64,000 nucleotides of DNA, taken from contig NZ_FOQA01000002.1 of the NCBI RefSeq assembly GCF_900113635.1, positions 248,001 to 312,000 on the forward strand. The letters are read 5' to 3'. Shown in pieces: positions 34,633 through 43,022 of this stretch (its first letter is position 1; every line of letters starts with the position of its first letter). This stretch comes from Tindallia magadiensis. Lineage in GTDB: Bacteria; Bacillota; Clostridia; Peptostreptococcales; Tindalliaceae. The notes under the pieces were generated by a model that worked only from the letters and a program-made list of their open reading frames with translations, was not told where the DNA came from and made no database searches. Both the position numbers and the translations under genes were made by a program.

Positions 34633-35844
34633 TCATTTGCTCACACAGTTTCGTCCCTTTTTCTTTGCACGATAAAGGGCTTTATCCGAAGCAGTTCTTA
34701 CTTCTTCAGCTGTTTTAAACCGATGATTTTTTTCGGCAACACCGATGCTAATGGTGACTCTTAGGTTTTTCGATCTGGAAGAGCCACGCTTTTGTGTTTT
34801 TTTCACAGGCTTACTTTTGTAAAGGTAAGTTTGCTGAGCGACGGTTTTTCTTAGTTCATCCAAGACTGGGAGAATTTCTGTCAAGCCTTTGTCTGGAAAA
34901 ACAATGGTAAACTCTTCCCCACCGTAGCGATAAGCTTTTCCTCCGGAGGTTACGTTTTTTAAGACGGATGCCACCATCGCCAGAACATCATCCCCTACAT
35001 CATGGCCATACCGGTCATTAAACTTCTTGAAAAAGTCAATATCAATCATGGCAATGGTATAGTGATTCCCCAACTGCAATAGTTTTTCTTCTAAAGCTCT
35101 TCGAGAGGGAATCTGTGTTAATTCATCTATGTAAGCCATATGATAGGACGAGCTAATCACAGAGAGGACCAAGAGAAGGCCTATGGTAGTATAAAAGATA
35201 GGCACAGTTTCTGATGGAATATCCATAAAAATAATGAAAGCAATTCCCATGACGCTAGTTACCATGGATCGGTCTGTGAAAGAACCGGTTCTGATCGCTT
35301 TAATCGCAAAGATAAAAATAGTCCCTGTAAGAAGGATAAGAGAATAGGCCTGAAGATCCATTTTTCCGGCAAGGGGAAGTGTTACATGTTCCAGCAACAG
35401 GCGATCGATTTCAGTACTTAAACTTTTAGATGCAGAAAGAAGCAGCCAGCCCTGAAAAGCAAGAACAGCAAGTTTGATTTTTCCCCAAAAGCTAAACACT
35501 CCTCTTTCTGTTGAAAAGGAAAAAAAGAGCAGGTTTGCGATGACTACGATCAGGATCAGTGCATGTTGCGGCTGGTCCGCTGAGATAAAATGATCTGAAA
35601 ATCCAAGTTTTTCCATTTGGATATAATAGAGAAAAAGTAAAAGGATAGATGCAAAGACAATGGCACTTCGGTTAAACCATATACCAAGAATAGCCGCCAG
35701 AGCAAAAAGAGCGACTGTTAGAAGCGGCATGGTATCTATCCAAGAATCAGGGATCATTTCTATGCTTATATGGGTCATATAGGCAATTGCTAAAAAAAGG
35801 AAAGGGATCGTAAAAGAAAATAAGTGCTGAAAAATTTTGTTCAT
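34633..35844 (-). CDS. Membrane GGDEF protein (diguanylate cyclase)
   Basis: 403 residues. Seven or so hydrophobic helices occupy residues 1-225. A cytosolic GGDEF domain follows, with AYIDELTQIPSRRALEEKL, DIDFFKKFNDRYGHDVGD and the active-site GGEEF (YRYGGEEFTIVFPD). Unlike many cyclases it has no clear RxxD inhibitory site before GGEEF. AAGGAAA lies before the ATG on the minus strand. It is monocistronic and faces away from the next GGDEF gene, with a shared 258-bp A/T-rich intergenic region. Confidence 0.9.
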   Translation of the reverse strand: MNKIFQHLFSFTIPFLFLAIAYMTHISIEMIPDSWIDTMPLLTVALFALAAILGIWFNRSAIVFASILLLFLYYIQMEKLGFSDHFISADQPQHALILIVVIANLLFFSFSTERGVFSFWGKIKLAVLAFQGWLLLSASKSLSTEIDRLLLEHVTLPLAGKMDLQAYSLILLTGTIFIFAIKAIRTGSFTDRSMVTSVMGIAFIIFMDIPSETVPIFYTTIGLLLVLSVISSSYHMAYIDELTQIPSRRALEEKLLQLGNHYTIAMIDIDFFKKFNDRYGHDVGDDVLAMVASVLKNVTSGGKAYRYGGEEFTIVFPDKGLTEILPVLDELRKTVAQQTYLYKSKPVKKTQKRGSSRSKNLRVTISIGVAEKNHRFKTAEEVRTASDKALYRAKKKGRNCVSK

Positions 35845-36102
35845 AGGAAGATTTCCTTTCTAGTCTACACAAGGATGATGAATGGTGATTCTTTAATAAT
35901 GATATCCTATAAGGTTATCGACAAGTTATATAAAAAATTTACCTGATAGTTAATTTGGAATTTTGAGAGAATCAGCAGGGCTTTATCCGTTGTTGATGGT
36001 TTATTATAACAATATTGTTTCTAGTATGATTCATTAAAAATATGATAAAATAGTCCTATGAAAAGGGAGAAGAAAAAAACAGTAAGCTATTGGAGTGAGA
36101 AA

Positions 36103-37950
36103 ATGAGGAAGCTGGCTGTTATTGGAGTAATGGGAATTCTTATTATTATGATGCTAATGAAGCCAGTAGAAGCATCGGAACATAAACACCTTGTTGATTT
36201 AAGGCATAATAAGGATTCACTGCAGCCTCTGGAAGGTCTGTGGGAATTCTATTGGAATGAGTTATTAGAGCCAGAGGATTTTCGATTTAGATCTGTCGAA
36301 TCAGCAGAACATGTTTTGATTCCTGGAGCTTGGAATGGTTATTTGATTAACGGAAAGCAACTTACAGGAGATGGGTATGCAACATACCGCACCTTTGTAC
36401 GGACAGACGGGGAGGGTATTATAGCGTTTAAGATACCACGAATATTAACGGCCTATCGAATGTGGGTCAGTGGCGAGGAAATTGCTGGAGCAGGAAGGGT
36501 AGGCACTTGCCGAAGCGAAAGTGAACCACAGTACTTGACGCAACAAGCTTTTGTGATGGTTGAAGAAGATATTGCGGAAGTGATTATTCAAGTATCTAAT
36601 TTTAACCATCGAAGTGGGGGTATCTTAGAAAATATTTATGTTGGAAGAAGTGAGCAGGTTCTTGTTTCGACAAAAAACGCCTTAGCCTACGAACTTTTTC
36701 TTTTTGGCAGCTTGATGGTAATAGGCGTATATCACTTGGTACTCTATTATTACCGTAAAAAAGACCGAGCGCTTCTGTTCTTTTCTATTTACTGCCTTGT
36801 TATAGGATTGAGAACCATTTTAGTAGGTGAAATATTCTTTATTCAAGTGTATCCGAATTTCAATTGGGAAATAGCGCATAAAATGCAAACGCTTAGCTAC
36901 TATAGCGCCGTTTTGATTCTGATGCTGTTTTTTAGAGAAATGTATCGAAGTTATGTTCCTGCTTGGGTAGTAAATAGTTGCATGGTGACAACGGGCATCT
37001 TTAGTTTTTTGGTATTGGTAACGCCTGCACGTGTGTTTAATCATATCAATCCTGTTTTTCAGGTGTTTACCATTCTGGTAAGCGGCTATATACTGGTGAT
37101 TCTTTTTCGAATATGTCAGAAGAAAGAGCCAGGAACGCTATTTATTGCTTTTGGGTATGCCATTTTAATTTTTACAGTTTTTCACGATCTTATTTATTTA
37201 AGCATTCTTATGAGTGATTATCAGTTCTTAAATCATATTATTCGCAGGGGTAATCTTTCTTCTTTTGGACTACTTGTTTTTTCACTTACTCATTCTTTTG
37301 CCTTAGCGATTACATATGCTGAGTTGTTTAACAAAAATGAGAAAATGACTAGTGAACTGATTGACCTTAACGAAAATTTGGAGCAATTGGTGGAACGGAG
37401 AACAACCGATCTACGAAAATCCTATCAAAAGATAGAAGAACAAAAGCATGCATTAGAGAAAACGAACCGAAAACTGGAAAAAATGTCACAGAAAGATGCT
37501 CTTACGAAAGTATGGAATCGAAGGTATTTTGATGAATCTTTCGCTTCTGAATGGCAGCGTGCTCTAAGGACAAAATCTCCAATATCTTTGTTATTTTTGG
37601 ATATTGATGATTTTAAGGACTATAATGATCAATATGGTCATCAAGCAGGAGACGATTGCTTGGTAAAAGTGGCGAAGGTTCTACAGGAAAAGATTAAGCG
37701 AAGGATAGATGTAGTGGCTCGTTATGGGGGCGAAGAGTTTGTGGTACTTTTGGCGAATGCTGATCAGACGGGGGCAATCACAGTAGCTGAAGAATTACGA
37801 AGGGCTGTTGAAGTAATAGGAGTAACTGTAAGTATAGGTGTTGCCAGTATGATTCCATCGCTGAGCAAGTCGCCGGAAGATTTGATTCGAGCAGCAGATC
37901 AGGCAATGTATCTAGCTAAGAAAAGTGGAAAAAACCGTGTGGAATCCTAA
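36103..37950 (+). CDS. 7TM-DISM sensor with GGDEF domain
   Basis: About 615 residues. A signal peptide (MRKLAVIGVMGILIIMMLMKPVEA) is followed by a beta-rich extracytoplasmic 7TMR-DISM sensor domain (PLEGLWEFYWNELLEPEDF). Seven membrane helices (about 200-400), a coiled coil (EQLVERRTTDLRKSYQKIEEQK) and a GGDEF domain with DIDDFKDYNDQYGHQAGDD and GGEEF come next. It probably converts an external carbohydrate-like or other ligand signal to c-di-GMP. I prefer ATG 36103 (GGAGTGAG upstream and clean signal peptide) to ATG 36058, which lacks a ribosome site. Confidence 0.88.
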   Translation: MRKLAVIGVMGILIIMMLMKPVEASEHKHLVDLRHNKDSLQPLEGLWEFYWNELLEPEDFRFRSVESAEHVLIPGAWNGYLINGKQLTGDGYATYRTFVRTDGEGIIAFKIPRILTAYRMWVSGEEIAGAGRVGTCRSESEPQYLTQQAFVMVEEDIAEVIIQVSNFNHRSGGILENIYVGRSEQVLVSTKNALAYELFLFGSLMVIGVYHLVLYYYRKKDRALLFFSIYCLVIGLRTILVGEIFFIQVYPNFNWEIAHKMQTLSYYSAVLILMLFFREMYRSYVPAWVVNSCMVTTGIFSFLVLVTPARVFNHINPVFQVFTILVSGYILVILFRICQKKEPGTLFIAFGYAILIFTVFHDLIYLSILMSDYQFLNHIIRRGNLSSFGLLVFSLTHSFALAITYAELFNKNEKMTSELIDLNENLEQLVERRTTDLRKSYQKIEEQKHALEKTNRKLEKMSQKDALTKVWNRRYFDESFASEWQRALRTKSPISLLFLDIDDFKDYNDQYGHQAGDDCLVKVAKVLQEKIKRRIDVVARYGGEEFVVLLANADQTGAITVAEELRRAVEVIGVTVSIGVASMIPSLSKSPEDLIRAADQAMYLAKKSGKNRVES

Positions 37951-37997
37951 AATTTTAACGAAAGAGAAAGAAAATGACACAGATGTTGTTATAAAAG

Positions 37998-38026
37998 TGT
38001 CAAAGTTTGCTCAAAAATGTTATACT
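37998..38026 (+). promoter_or_regulatory. Sigma-A promoter candidate for the 38122 gene
   Basis: TGTCAA, 17 bases, TATACT with TGT before the -10 (extended -10). It lies about 95 bp ahead of the start codon. Confidence 0.5.
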
Positions 38027-38121
38027 CATTTCAAGCTGGGTAAATAATGAACAAAGACTCTGCTTGAGAAATAAGCTCAAAGTGATAAGATGAACGATAA
38101 AAGTAATAGAAGGTGATTGAA

Positions 38122-38799
38122 ATGACTACGTTGCTAAGCTATCAAAATCCAGAAAAAATAATGGTTCAAGAGGTGGATTGTCTTTTTTATCATGATAAAT
38201 CTTCCGAAGAAAAGATTCCTATGAAAAAAAAGGGAGATAAATGGATTTTGGAAAAAAACCTGCCTTCTGGAGAACATCGTTATGTTTTTTTGATCAATGG
38301 GAACCTAAGGCTTAATGATCCGGAAGCAAATATGTACGCACCGGATGAAAATCAGAAGATATGGTCCGTCATACTGATCAACGAAGAGGGTCAGCGGTTA
38401 TACAATAATAAAGAATATCGGCTGCATATTGATCATTATCAACTGAGTTCTTTTTTATCGGAACAGGAAATGGTAACGGTAAAAAAAACCTTTAATAAGC
38501 GGATGGATCCCAAAGTAGCCGCTCGGTTTACTTTTAGCGATGTGACAGGACTTCATTGTGTTACCGTGGCTTGGTATAAGCCGGATGGCACCCTAGATCG
38601 ATTTGCTGAGCAATACCTGGTAGAGCCGGAAATGGCCAATGAAAAAATTAAACTTTGGTTTTGGATAAACCTGAAGGAGTCTAAAAAACAGATTCCTGTG
38701 GGTAAATGGATATTAAAGTTATTTATTGATGGACGATATATACTAGAGGATAGTTTTATGATTAATGAACAAAGTATTTATGGTCCATTTCATCAATAA
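38122..38799 (+). CDS. Protein with N-terminal glycogen-binding (CBM48/E-set)-like domain
   Basis: 225 residues, no signal peptide. The first about 100 residues resemble an AMPK-type glycogen-binding E-set domain: KKKGDKWILEKNLPSGEHRYVFLINGNLRLNDPEANMY, including the KWxxxxxLPxGxHxYxFxVdG-like pattern. The second half (about 110-225) is a separate beta-rich domain with paired WYKPDG and ILKLFIDGRYI strands, which I do not recognise. ATG 38122 follows AGAAGGTG. The next gene is 15 bp away, so the two are likely an operon. A role in glycogen or surface polysaccharide sensing is speculative. Confidence 0.7.
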   Translation: MTTLLSYQNPEKIMVQEVDCLFYHDKSSEEKIPMKKKGDKWILEKNLPSGEHRYVFLINGNLRLNDPEANMYAPDENQKIWSVILINEEGQRLYNNKEYRLHIDHYQLSSFLSEQEMVTVKKTFNKRMDPKVAARFTFSDVTGLHCVTVAWYKPDGTLDRFAEQYLVEPEMANEKIKLWFWINLKESKKQIPVGKWILKLFIDGRYILEDSFMINEQSIYGPFHQ

Positions 38800-38814
38800 A
38801 AAGGAGGCGTTATG

Positions 38815-39687
38815 ATGACAAAAATTGGTATGAATCATCTCGATGTAACTCATGCAAACCGGGAAGTAAATCAGAGGATAGGGAATCAAAATCAAATAAA
38901 AGAATCAAAGGATCGGGACAATAGTGATGTTGGCATAAAAATGGATCTGTCAAAAAAAATACAGGAACCTTCCTTGAAAGAAGCTGAAAGCGTTGAAGCA
39001 AAATCTCAGGGAAATGGACGGATAAGGGGCTTTTTTAGCTCTGTAAGAGAAAGCGTTGTCGCAGCTGCTGATACAGTAAGAAATATAGGGGAAACAGCTG
39101 TAACGATTGCTAAGGACGTTGCTGGAACAGTAAAAGAAACAGCTTCCAATATTGCTGTCAATATCAGTGAAACGGCATCGAATGTTCGAGGACATCTAAG
39201 CGAAGCCTCTGGAAGTGTGGCTCGGCTGAGTAGTGCGGCGGCAGGAATGGTTGGAGATGCTACCGCTATGGTGTCTGCTGGGGTGAAAACCGCCGTTTCG
39301 ATAGGGCGGGATGTGGTACAATCTGGTGCTAATCTTGCGGAAGGTCTTCGGCAGATGGGTGAAGCTTTTGGAAAAGATCAGAGTTTAAGCGAGAGGGCTG
39401 GGCATTTGGCCCGAGGAACTCAGACCATGGCCAATGCTTTTGAACCGCTGAGCAGCATTCCGGAAGGCTTTCAAAGAGGGCGAGAAGAGATAAGCAACCG
39501 CATGGATTCAATTAAGAGTCAATATCAAATGGTGAAGGAAGAAGCAGCGGCGATGAAATCCACAGCCATAAGTATTGGACAGGAAGTTGCTCAATCTGTA
39601 AGCTATACAACAGGCCAAATAGCTCAAGGTACTCAAAATATTATTGGTGCTTTCTCGGATAACTCTCAGGAATTAGTATATGCATAA
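38815..39687 (+). CDS. Unrecognised Ala/Ser-rich amphipathic-helix repeat protein
   Basis: About 290 residues; start at 38812 or 38815 after AAAAGGAGG. The first 70 residues are polar and probably disordered. Residues about 70-220 form a long Ala/Ser/Val/Thr-rich series of quasi 11-residue repeats (such as TVRNIGETAVTIAKDVAGTV and ETASNIAVNISETASNV), like LEA proteins or apolipoprotein-type helices. No Cys, signal peptide or strong membrane helix. It could be a stress-protection, membrane-surface or filament-like coiled protein. Linked to the CBM48-like gene upstream and closed by a terminator. Confidence 0.65.
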   Translation: MTKIGMNHLDVTHANREVNQRIGNQNQIKESKDRDNSDVGIKMDLSKKIQEPSLKEAESVEAKSQGNGRIRGFFSSVRESVVAAADTVRNIGETAVTIAKDVAGTVKETASNIAVNISETASNVRGHLSEASGSVARLSSAAAGMVGDATAMVSAGVKTAVSIGRDVVQSGANLAEGLRQMGEAFGKDQSLSERAGHLARGTQTMANAFEPLSSIPEGFQRGREEISNRMDSIKSQYQMVKEEAAAMKSTAISIGQEVAQSVSYTTGQIAQGTQNIIGAFSDNSQELVYA

Positions 39688-39704
39688 TCATCAGATAAGG
39701 TGAG

Positions 39705-39736
39705 AAGCTCTTTAGGATAAACCTAAAGGGCTTTTT
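39705..39736 (+). terminator. Terminator after the 38815 gene
   Basis: 12-bp stem AAGCTCTTTAGG/CCTAAAGGGCTT (one T-G pair), loop ATAAA, then five T. Confidence 0.85.
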
Positions 39737-39767
39737 GTCGGGAAAAGATTGCTTTTCACCTCTTTTT

Positions 39768-39797
39768 TTGGTAGATTTGGCTGAAATATGCTATAAT
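39768..39797 (+). promoter_or_regulatory. Sigma-A promoter for the 39842 gene
   Basis: TTGGTA, 18 bases, TATAAT, with TGC directly before the -10 (extended). It is 45 bp from the start codon. Confidence 0.6.
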
Positions 39798-39841
39798 AAC
39801 ATAGTGGAAATATGTCAAATCCTAGGATTAGGAGGTTCCTT

Positions 39842-40210
39842 ATGCAAGAAAACAGAGAAGTGATGATACAGGCCCAGGAATTAATGCAAACCATTCATGA
39901 GGCAGTAGATCATATGATAAAACAGTTGGAAGAACTTCGTTATGAAGAAACGATTCAGCTTCTGGAAGATGTTGTGAAGGGAACAGAAAGCGTTCAGATG
40001 GCCTTGTTGCCTTTGGCGGAAGAGGAAGAGGCGTCGAAGCTTCAATCCTTGCACAAAGACCTGATGGAAAAGGTAGATAAATACTTGGATTTTTACAGAG
40101 ACAAAGAACATGAAGCGATGAAAGAGCAGATGAGTATGGCAATTGTTGAATCTCTAAAAAAGTGGCATCGGGAAATGGAAGAACTGATCAAACCGCATAT
40201 TGATCATTAA
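39842..40210 (+). CDS. Small helical protein, paralogue of 52040-52411
   Basis: 122 residues, all helical and acidic. The pattern (HMIKQLEELRYEETIQLLEDVVKGTESVQMALLPL, then a second helical hairpin ending in KKWHREMEELI) matches the protein at 52040-52411 (RYDDTIMLLENAMKGIESLQKAVLPM, then FQDWKEEVETV). I do not recognise a named family. The second copy sits beside YjfB-like and fliS genes, which suggests a chaperone-like or motility role. ATG 39842 follows TAGGAGGT; the ATG at 39812 lacks a ribosome site. Confidence 0.75.
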   Translation: MQENREVMIQAQELMQTIHEAVDHMIKQLEELRYEETIQLLEDVVKGTESVQMALLPLAEEEEASKLQSLHKDLMEKVDKYLDFYRDKEHEAMKEQMSMAIVESLKKWHREMEELIKPHIDH

Positions 40211-40278
40211 TAGGCGTTGTGAGAATATCGCAGATAATGATTTGTGTATATAGGCATCTACATAAGGAGTTAGATGAA

Positions 40279-41367
40279 ATGAGAATTGTGTCGACTTCCG
40301 GCTTAAGGGCTGGTACAAAACTGGGAAAAACGGTATATGATGAAAAAGGATTAGTTTTGTTGCGATCAGGCGTTAAACTGACAGATTCTTATATATTTCA
40401 ACTAAAACGCAAAAACATTCCGGCGGTTTATGTGGATGATGATCTTTCTCACGGTGTTGAGATATCAAATGTGATCGATCAGGAAGTTCGTGTAAAAGCA
40501 GTGTTGCAAATCAAAGACATTTTTGAAGATATCAAAGATAGGAAAAATAAAATGGCAACCCGTTATATTAGTGATCGGCATTATGAGGGTGTCAAAAAAA
40601 CCTTTGATGACATTATGGGGAACCTGCAAAAAAACAAAGGCGCTACGATGAACATGGCAGAGTTGATGTCCTCTAGCCTGTATACTTACACCCACAGCTT
40701 AAATGTGGCTGTTCTTTCGGTTTTGACCGCTCGCTCTTTAGGGTTGCCACAGGATAAGGTCAAAGAGTTGGGTGTGGGAGCTTTGCTTCATGATATCGGG
40801 AAAATGGCTGTCCCAGATGAGATACTTAATAAACAGGGAAGCCTGACAGAGGCTGAGTGGAAATTAATGAAAACCCATCCGGAGGAAGGCTATCGGATGG
40901 TAAAGGATAATCTGTCTATTAGCGCCTATACGAAAGCTATTATTATGTCTCATCATGAGCGAGTAGACGGTAGTGGTTATCCCAATGGTTTTTCTGGTGA
41001 TAAAGTACACTTACTGACACAAATTGTTTCTATGGCGGATATTTTTGATGCGGTGACCAGTGACCGTTGCTACAGAGATCGGGTACCGGTATATCAAGCT
41101 GTTGAAATCATTATGGCTCAGGTGCATAAAGGCTATGACGAAAAGGTTTTTCGTGCCTTTATGCAAAATGTAGATCTTTATCCACCGGGACAAATTGTTC
41201 GCTTGTCTAATGGAGAAAAAGCCATGGTATTAAGAAACAATCGGGAACAACCAACCAGACCTTACGTTCGAGTATTAAATACAGAAAATGAACCAATATA
41301 TGAGGTGGATCTGATGAAACATTTGTCTCTTTTTATTATTAAGGAACTAGAAGAGGTATGCGCCTAA
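40279..41367 (+). CDS. HD-GYP phosphodiesterase with N-terminal DUF3391-like domain
   Basis: 362 residues, cytosolic. An N-terminal domain of about 120 residues (GLRAGTKLGKTVYDEKGLVLLRSGVKL...DSYIFQLKRKNIPAVYVDD) precedes an HD-GYP domain with LLHDIGKMAVPDEILNK and SHHERVDGSGYPNG, complete for metal binding and the GYP signature. It is a likely c-di-GMP hydrolase. ATG 40279 follows AAGGAGTT. The end of the gene overlaps the longest frame of the next gene, but that gene's own start lies 53 bp downstream. Confidence 0.9.
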   Translation: MRIVSTSGLRAGTKLGKTVYDEKGLVLLRSGVKLTDSYIFQLKRKNIPAVYVDDDLSHGVEISNVIDQEVRVKAVLQIKDIFEDIKDRKNKMATRYISDRHYEGVKKTFDDIMGNLQKNKGATMNMAELMSSSLYTYTHSLNVAVLSVLTARSLGLPQDKVKELGVGALLHDIGKMAVPDEILNKQGSLTEAEWKLMKTHPEEGYRMVKDNLSISAYTKAIIMSHHERVDGSGYPNGFSGDKVHLLTQIVSMADIFDAVTSDRCYRDRVPVYQAVEIIMAQVHKGYDEKVFRAFMQNVDLYPPGQIVRLSNGEKAMVLRNNREQPTRPYVRVLNTENEPIYEVDLMKHLSLFIIKELEEVCA

Positions 41368-41420
41368 TATTCTGCTCTGGCAAGAAAGCTCAAAGGATAC
41401 AGAAAAAGGGAGAGCGTAAA

Positions 41421-42305
41421 ATGTGTCTGAAGGTGAAACCTATAGAAAAAAAAGACTGGCAGGATATTTGTTTGCTGATTGAGGCGGTAAATCGATCAGA
41501 TCATTTAGACTACTCTTTAACAAAAGAATGGTTTGACTATGTGCTTCACCATTCAGAGAATGGGTTATTTGTGGCGCACTGCAAAGAACAGTTGGTGGGC
41601 CTTGCTACGTGCATGGTAAATACGGCGGACAAAGGTCAGGGAGTGATCAATCTGATCGTACATCCAGAGAATAGAAAAGAAGGTGTCGGAACGGCCCTTT
41701 ATCATCGACTGATCGAATATGCCACTGAAACAAAAATAGAAAAAGTCTTTACATATGTAAACGAAGCCTTGGTAGATGCTCTAAAGTTTGTTGAAAAAAA
41801 GGATTTTACAATTATTCTTTATTCCTGGAAAATGGAAATGGATTTAACCGACGATCATCCAGTCTTGTCAGATCATAAAAATATAGACGGAGAAATTATT
41901 TTCAGAAAAGCGGTTCCTTCTGATGGAAACGCCTATCGCCATATCATTGCGGATTGCTTTGGAGACTATATCGGTGATAATGCCTTGGAACAACTCTTAA
42001 GGGATCCATCTGTGAGGGTGTACCTGCTGAAGTACAAAGGCGATACAGTGGCTTCCATTACCATCCAATATAAAGAAAATATCGCTCAGGGATATCTTTA
42101 TGATGTGGCTGTTATTAAAAAATACAGGGGCAGAGGATTTGGGAAATGCTTACTACAGCGGAGTCTTTTGATGTTAAAAAAATATCAAATGAAGACGGCT
42201 GCCTTGTTAGTATCGGGAGAAAACCGGGAAGCTCTGAGGCTTTATGAATCTGTTGGATTTAGAGAAGTAGGACTGGATTATGTGATGGAGAAAAAAATTA
42301 CGTAA
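41421..42305 (+). CDS. Tandem GNAT-domain acetyltransferase
   Basis: 294 residues with two GNAT folds. The first carries the acetyl-CoA loop NRKEGVGTALYHRLI near residue 90-105; the second carries YRGRGFGKCLLQRSLLML near 240-257 and GENREALRLYESVGFREVG. Tandem GNAT proteins include mycothiol synthase-like and protein acetyltransferases; the substrate here is unknown. ATG 41421 follows GGGAGAGCG. It sits after an HD-GYP gene and before a FlaG-like gene. Confidence 0.85.
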   Translation: MCLKVKPIEKKDWQDICLLIEAVNRSDHLDYSLTKEWFDYVLHHSENGLFVAHCKEQLVGLATCMVNTADKGQGVINLIVHPENRKEGVGTALYHRLIEYATETKIEKVFTYVNEALVDALKFVEKKDFTIILYSWKMEMDLTDDHPVLSDHKNIDGEIIFRKAVPSDGNAYRHIIADCFGDYIGDNALEQLLRDPSVRVYLLKYKGDTVASITIQYKENIAQGYLYDVAVIKKYRGRGFGKCLLQRSLLMLKKYQMKTAALLVSGENREALRLYESVGFREVGLDYVMEKKIT

Positions 42306-42362
42306 CAGAAAATAGGGATGCGACAAAGAACAATATCTACTGAGTGTCGTTATCAGAAAATA

Positions 42363-42391
42363 TTGATGATTTTATCCTGGCATGCTATAAT
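42363..42391 (+). promoter_or_regulatory. Sigma-A promoter for the 42465 gene
   Basis: TTGATG, 17 bases, TATAAT, with TGC before the -10. About 75 bp ahead of the start. Confidence 0.6.
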
Positions 42392-42464
42392 AAAGACAAT
42401 AGATACAGTGTTTTGAGAAAGCTTAGGGTGACATAAGCAACTAACTGAGAAGGAGGTGTATGCT

Positions 42465-42830
42465 TTGATTATAGAAACGTCAAACTCTATCCTGAGGCCT
42501 ATTGTTAAGCCTCCTACCCATGCCTATGAAAACTTTAAGACCCCGAGACAGCAAAGCTTGGAGCAGGAAAAGAATATCAGCAACCCTTCTGTAAAAAAAG
42601 TGGTACAGGAGAGTGTCAATAAAGTCTATGAGAGTTTGCAAAAACTGGTGGAGAATACAGATTATAATGTCAGTTATCGGCTAGACGAAGCTACTGGAGG
42701 TCGTCAGTTTCGAGTAACGATGAAGAACAGTGGTAATTTGGTAGCTGCTTTTCCAACAGAATCCGCGATTGAAATTGCAGAGCGCTCAAAAGCGACTACC
42801 TTGGGTCTGATCATGGACCGGCGAATATAA
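42465..42830 (+). CDS. FlaG-like small protein
   Basis: About 121 residues. After a polar N-terminal half, the C-terminus (NVSYRLDEATGGRQFRVTMKNSGNLVAAFPTESAIEIAER) resembles the conserved end of FlaG (phi-x-F-x-phi-D-x-x-T-G-phi-x-V-x-phi-x-D...IPPE), but the IPPE core is replaced by FPTE. The true flaG-type gene lies at 56030-56428, so this may be a diverged relative. TTG 42465 is the best start, eight bases after AAGGAGGTG; GTG 42456 lies inside that site. Confidence 0.6.
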   Translation: MIIETSNSILRPIVKPPTHAYENFKTPRQQSLEQEKNISNPSVKKVVQESVNKVYESLQKLVENTDYNVSYRLDEATGGRQFRVTMKNSGNLVAAFPTESAIEIAERSKATTLGLIMDRRI

Positions 42831-42859
42831 GATAAGCAGAAAAAATAAAGAGAATTGAT

Positions 42860-42887
42860 AGGCATAGCGGAGGCTGTGTCTTTTTTT
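42860..42887 (+). terminator. Terminator after the FlaG-like gene
   Basis: Nine-pair stem AGGCATAGC/GCTGTGTCT with two G-T pairs, GGAG loop, seven T. Confidence 0.75.
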
Positions 42888-43022
42888 ATATAGGACTATC
42901 ACTATAAAAGAGTGGACTTTGTTGTAGGGGATAGAAGTTTGCAGGACTTATGGCGGGGTACATATGTAAGAGAAAGCTTCGGAAGAAAATCGGATGAAAA
43001 GAGAGCCTTGGGAGGCGTGAAA

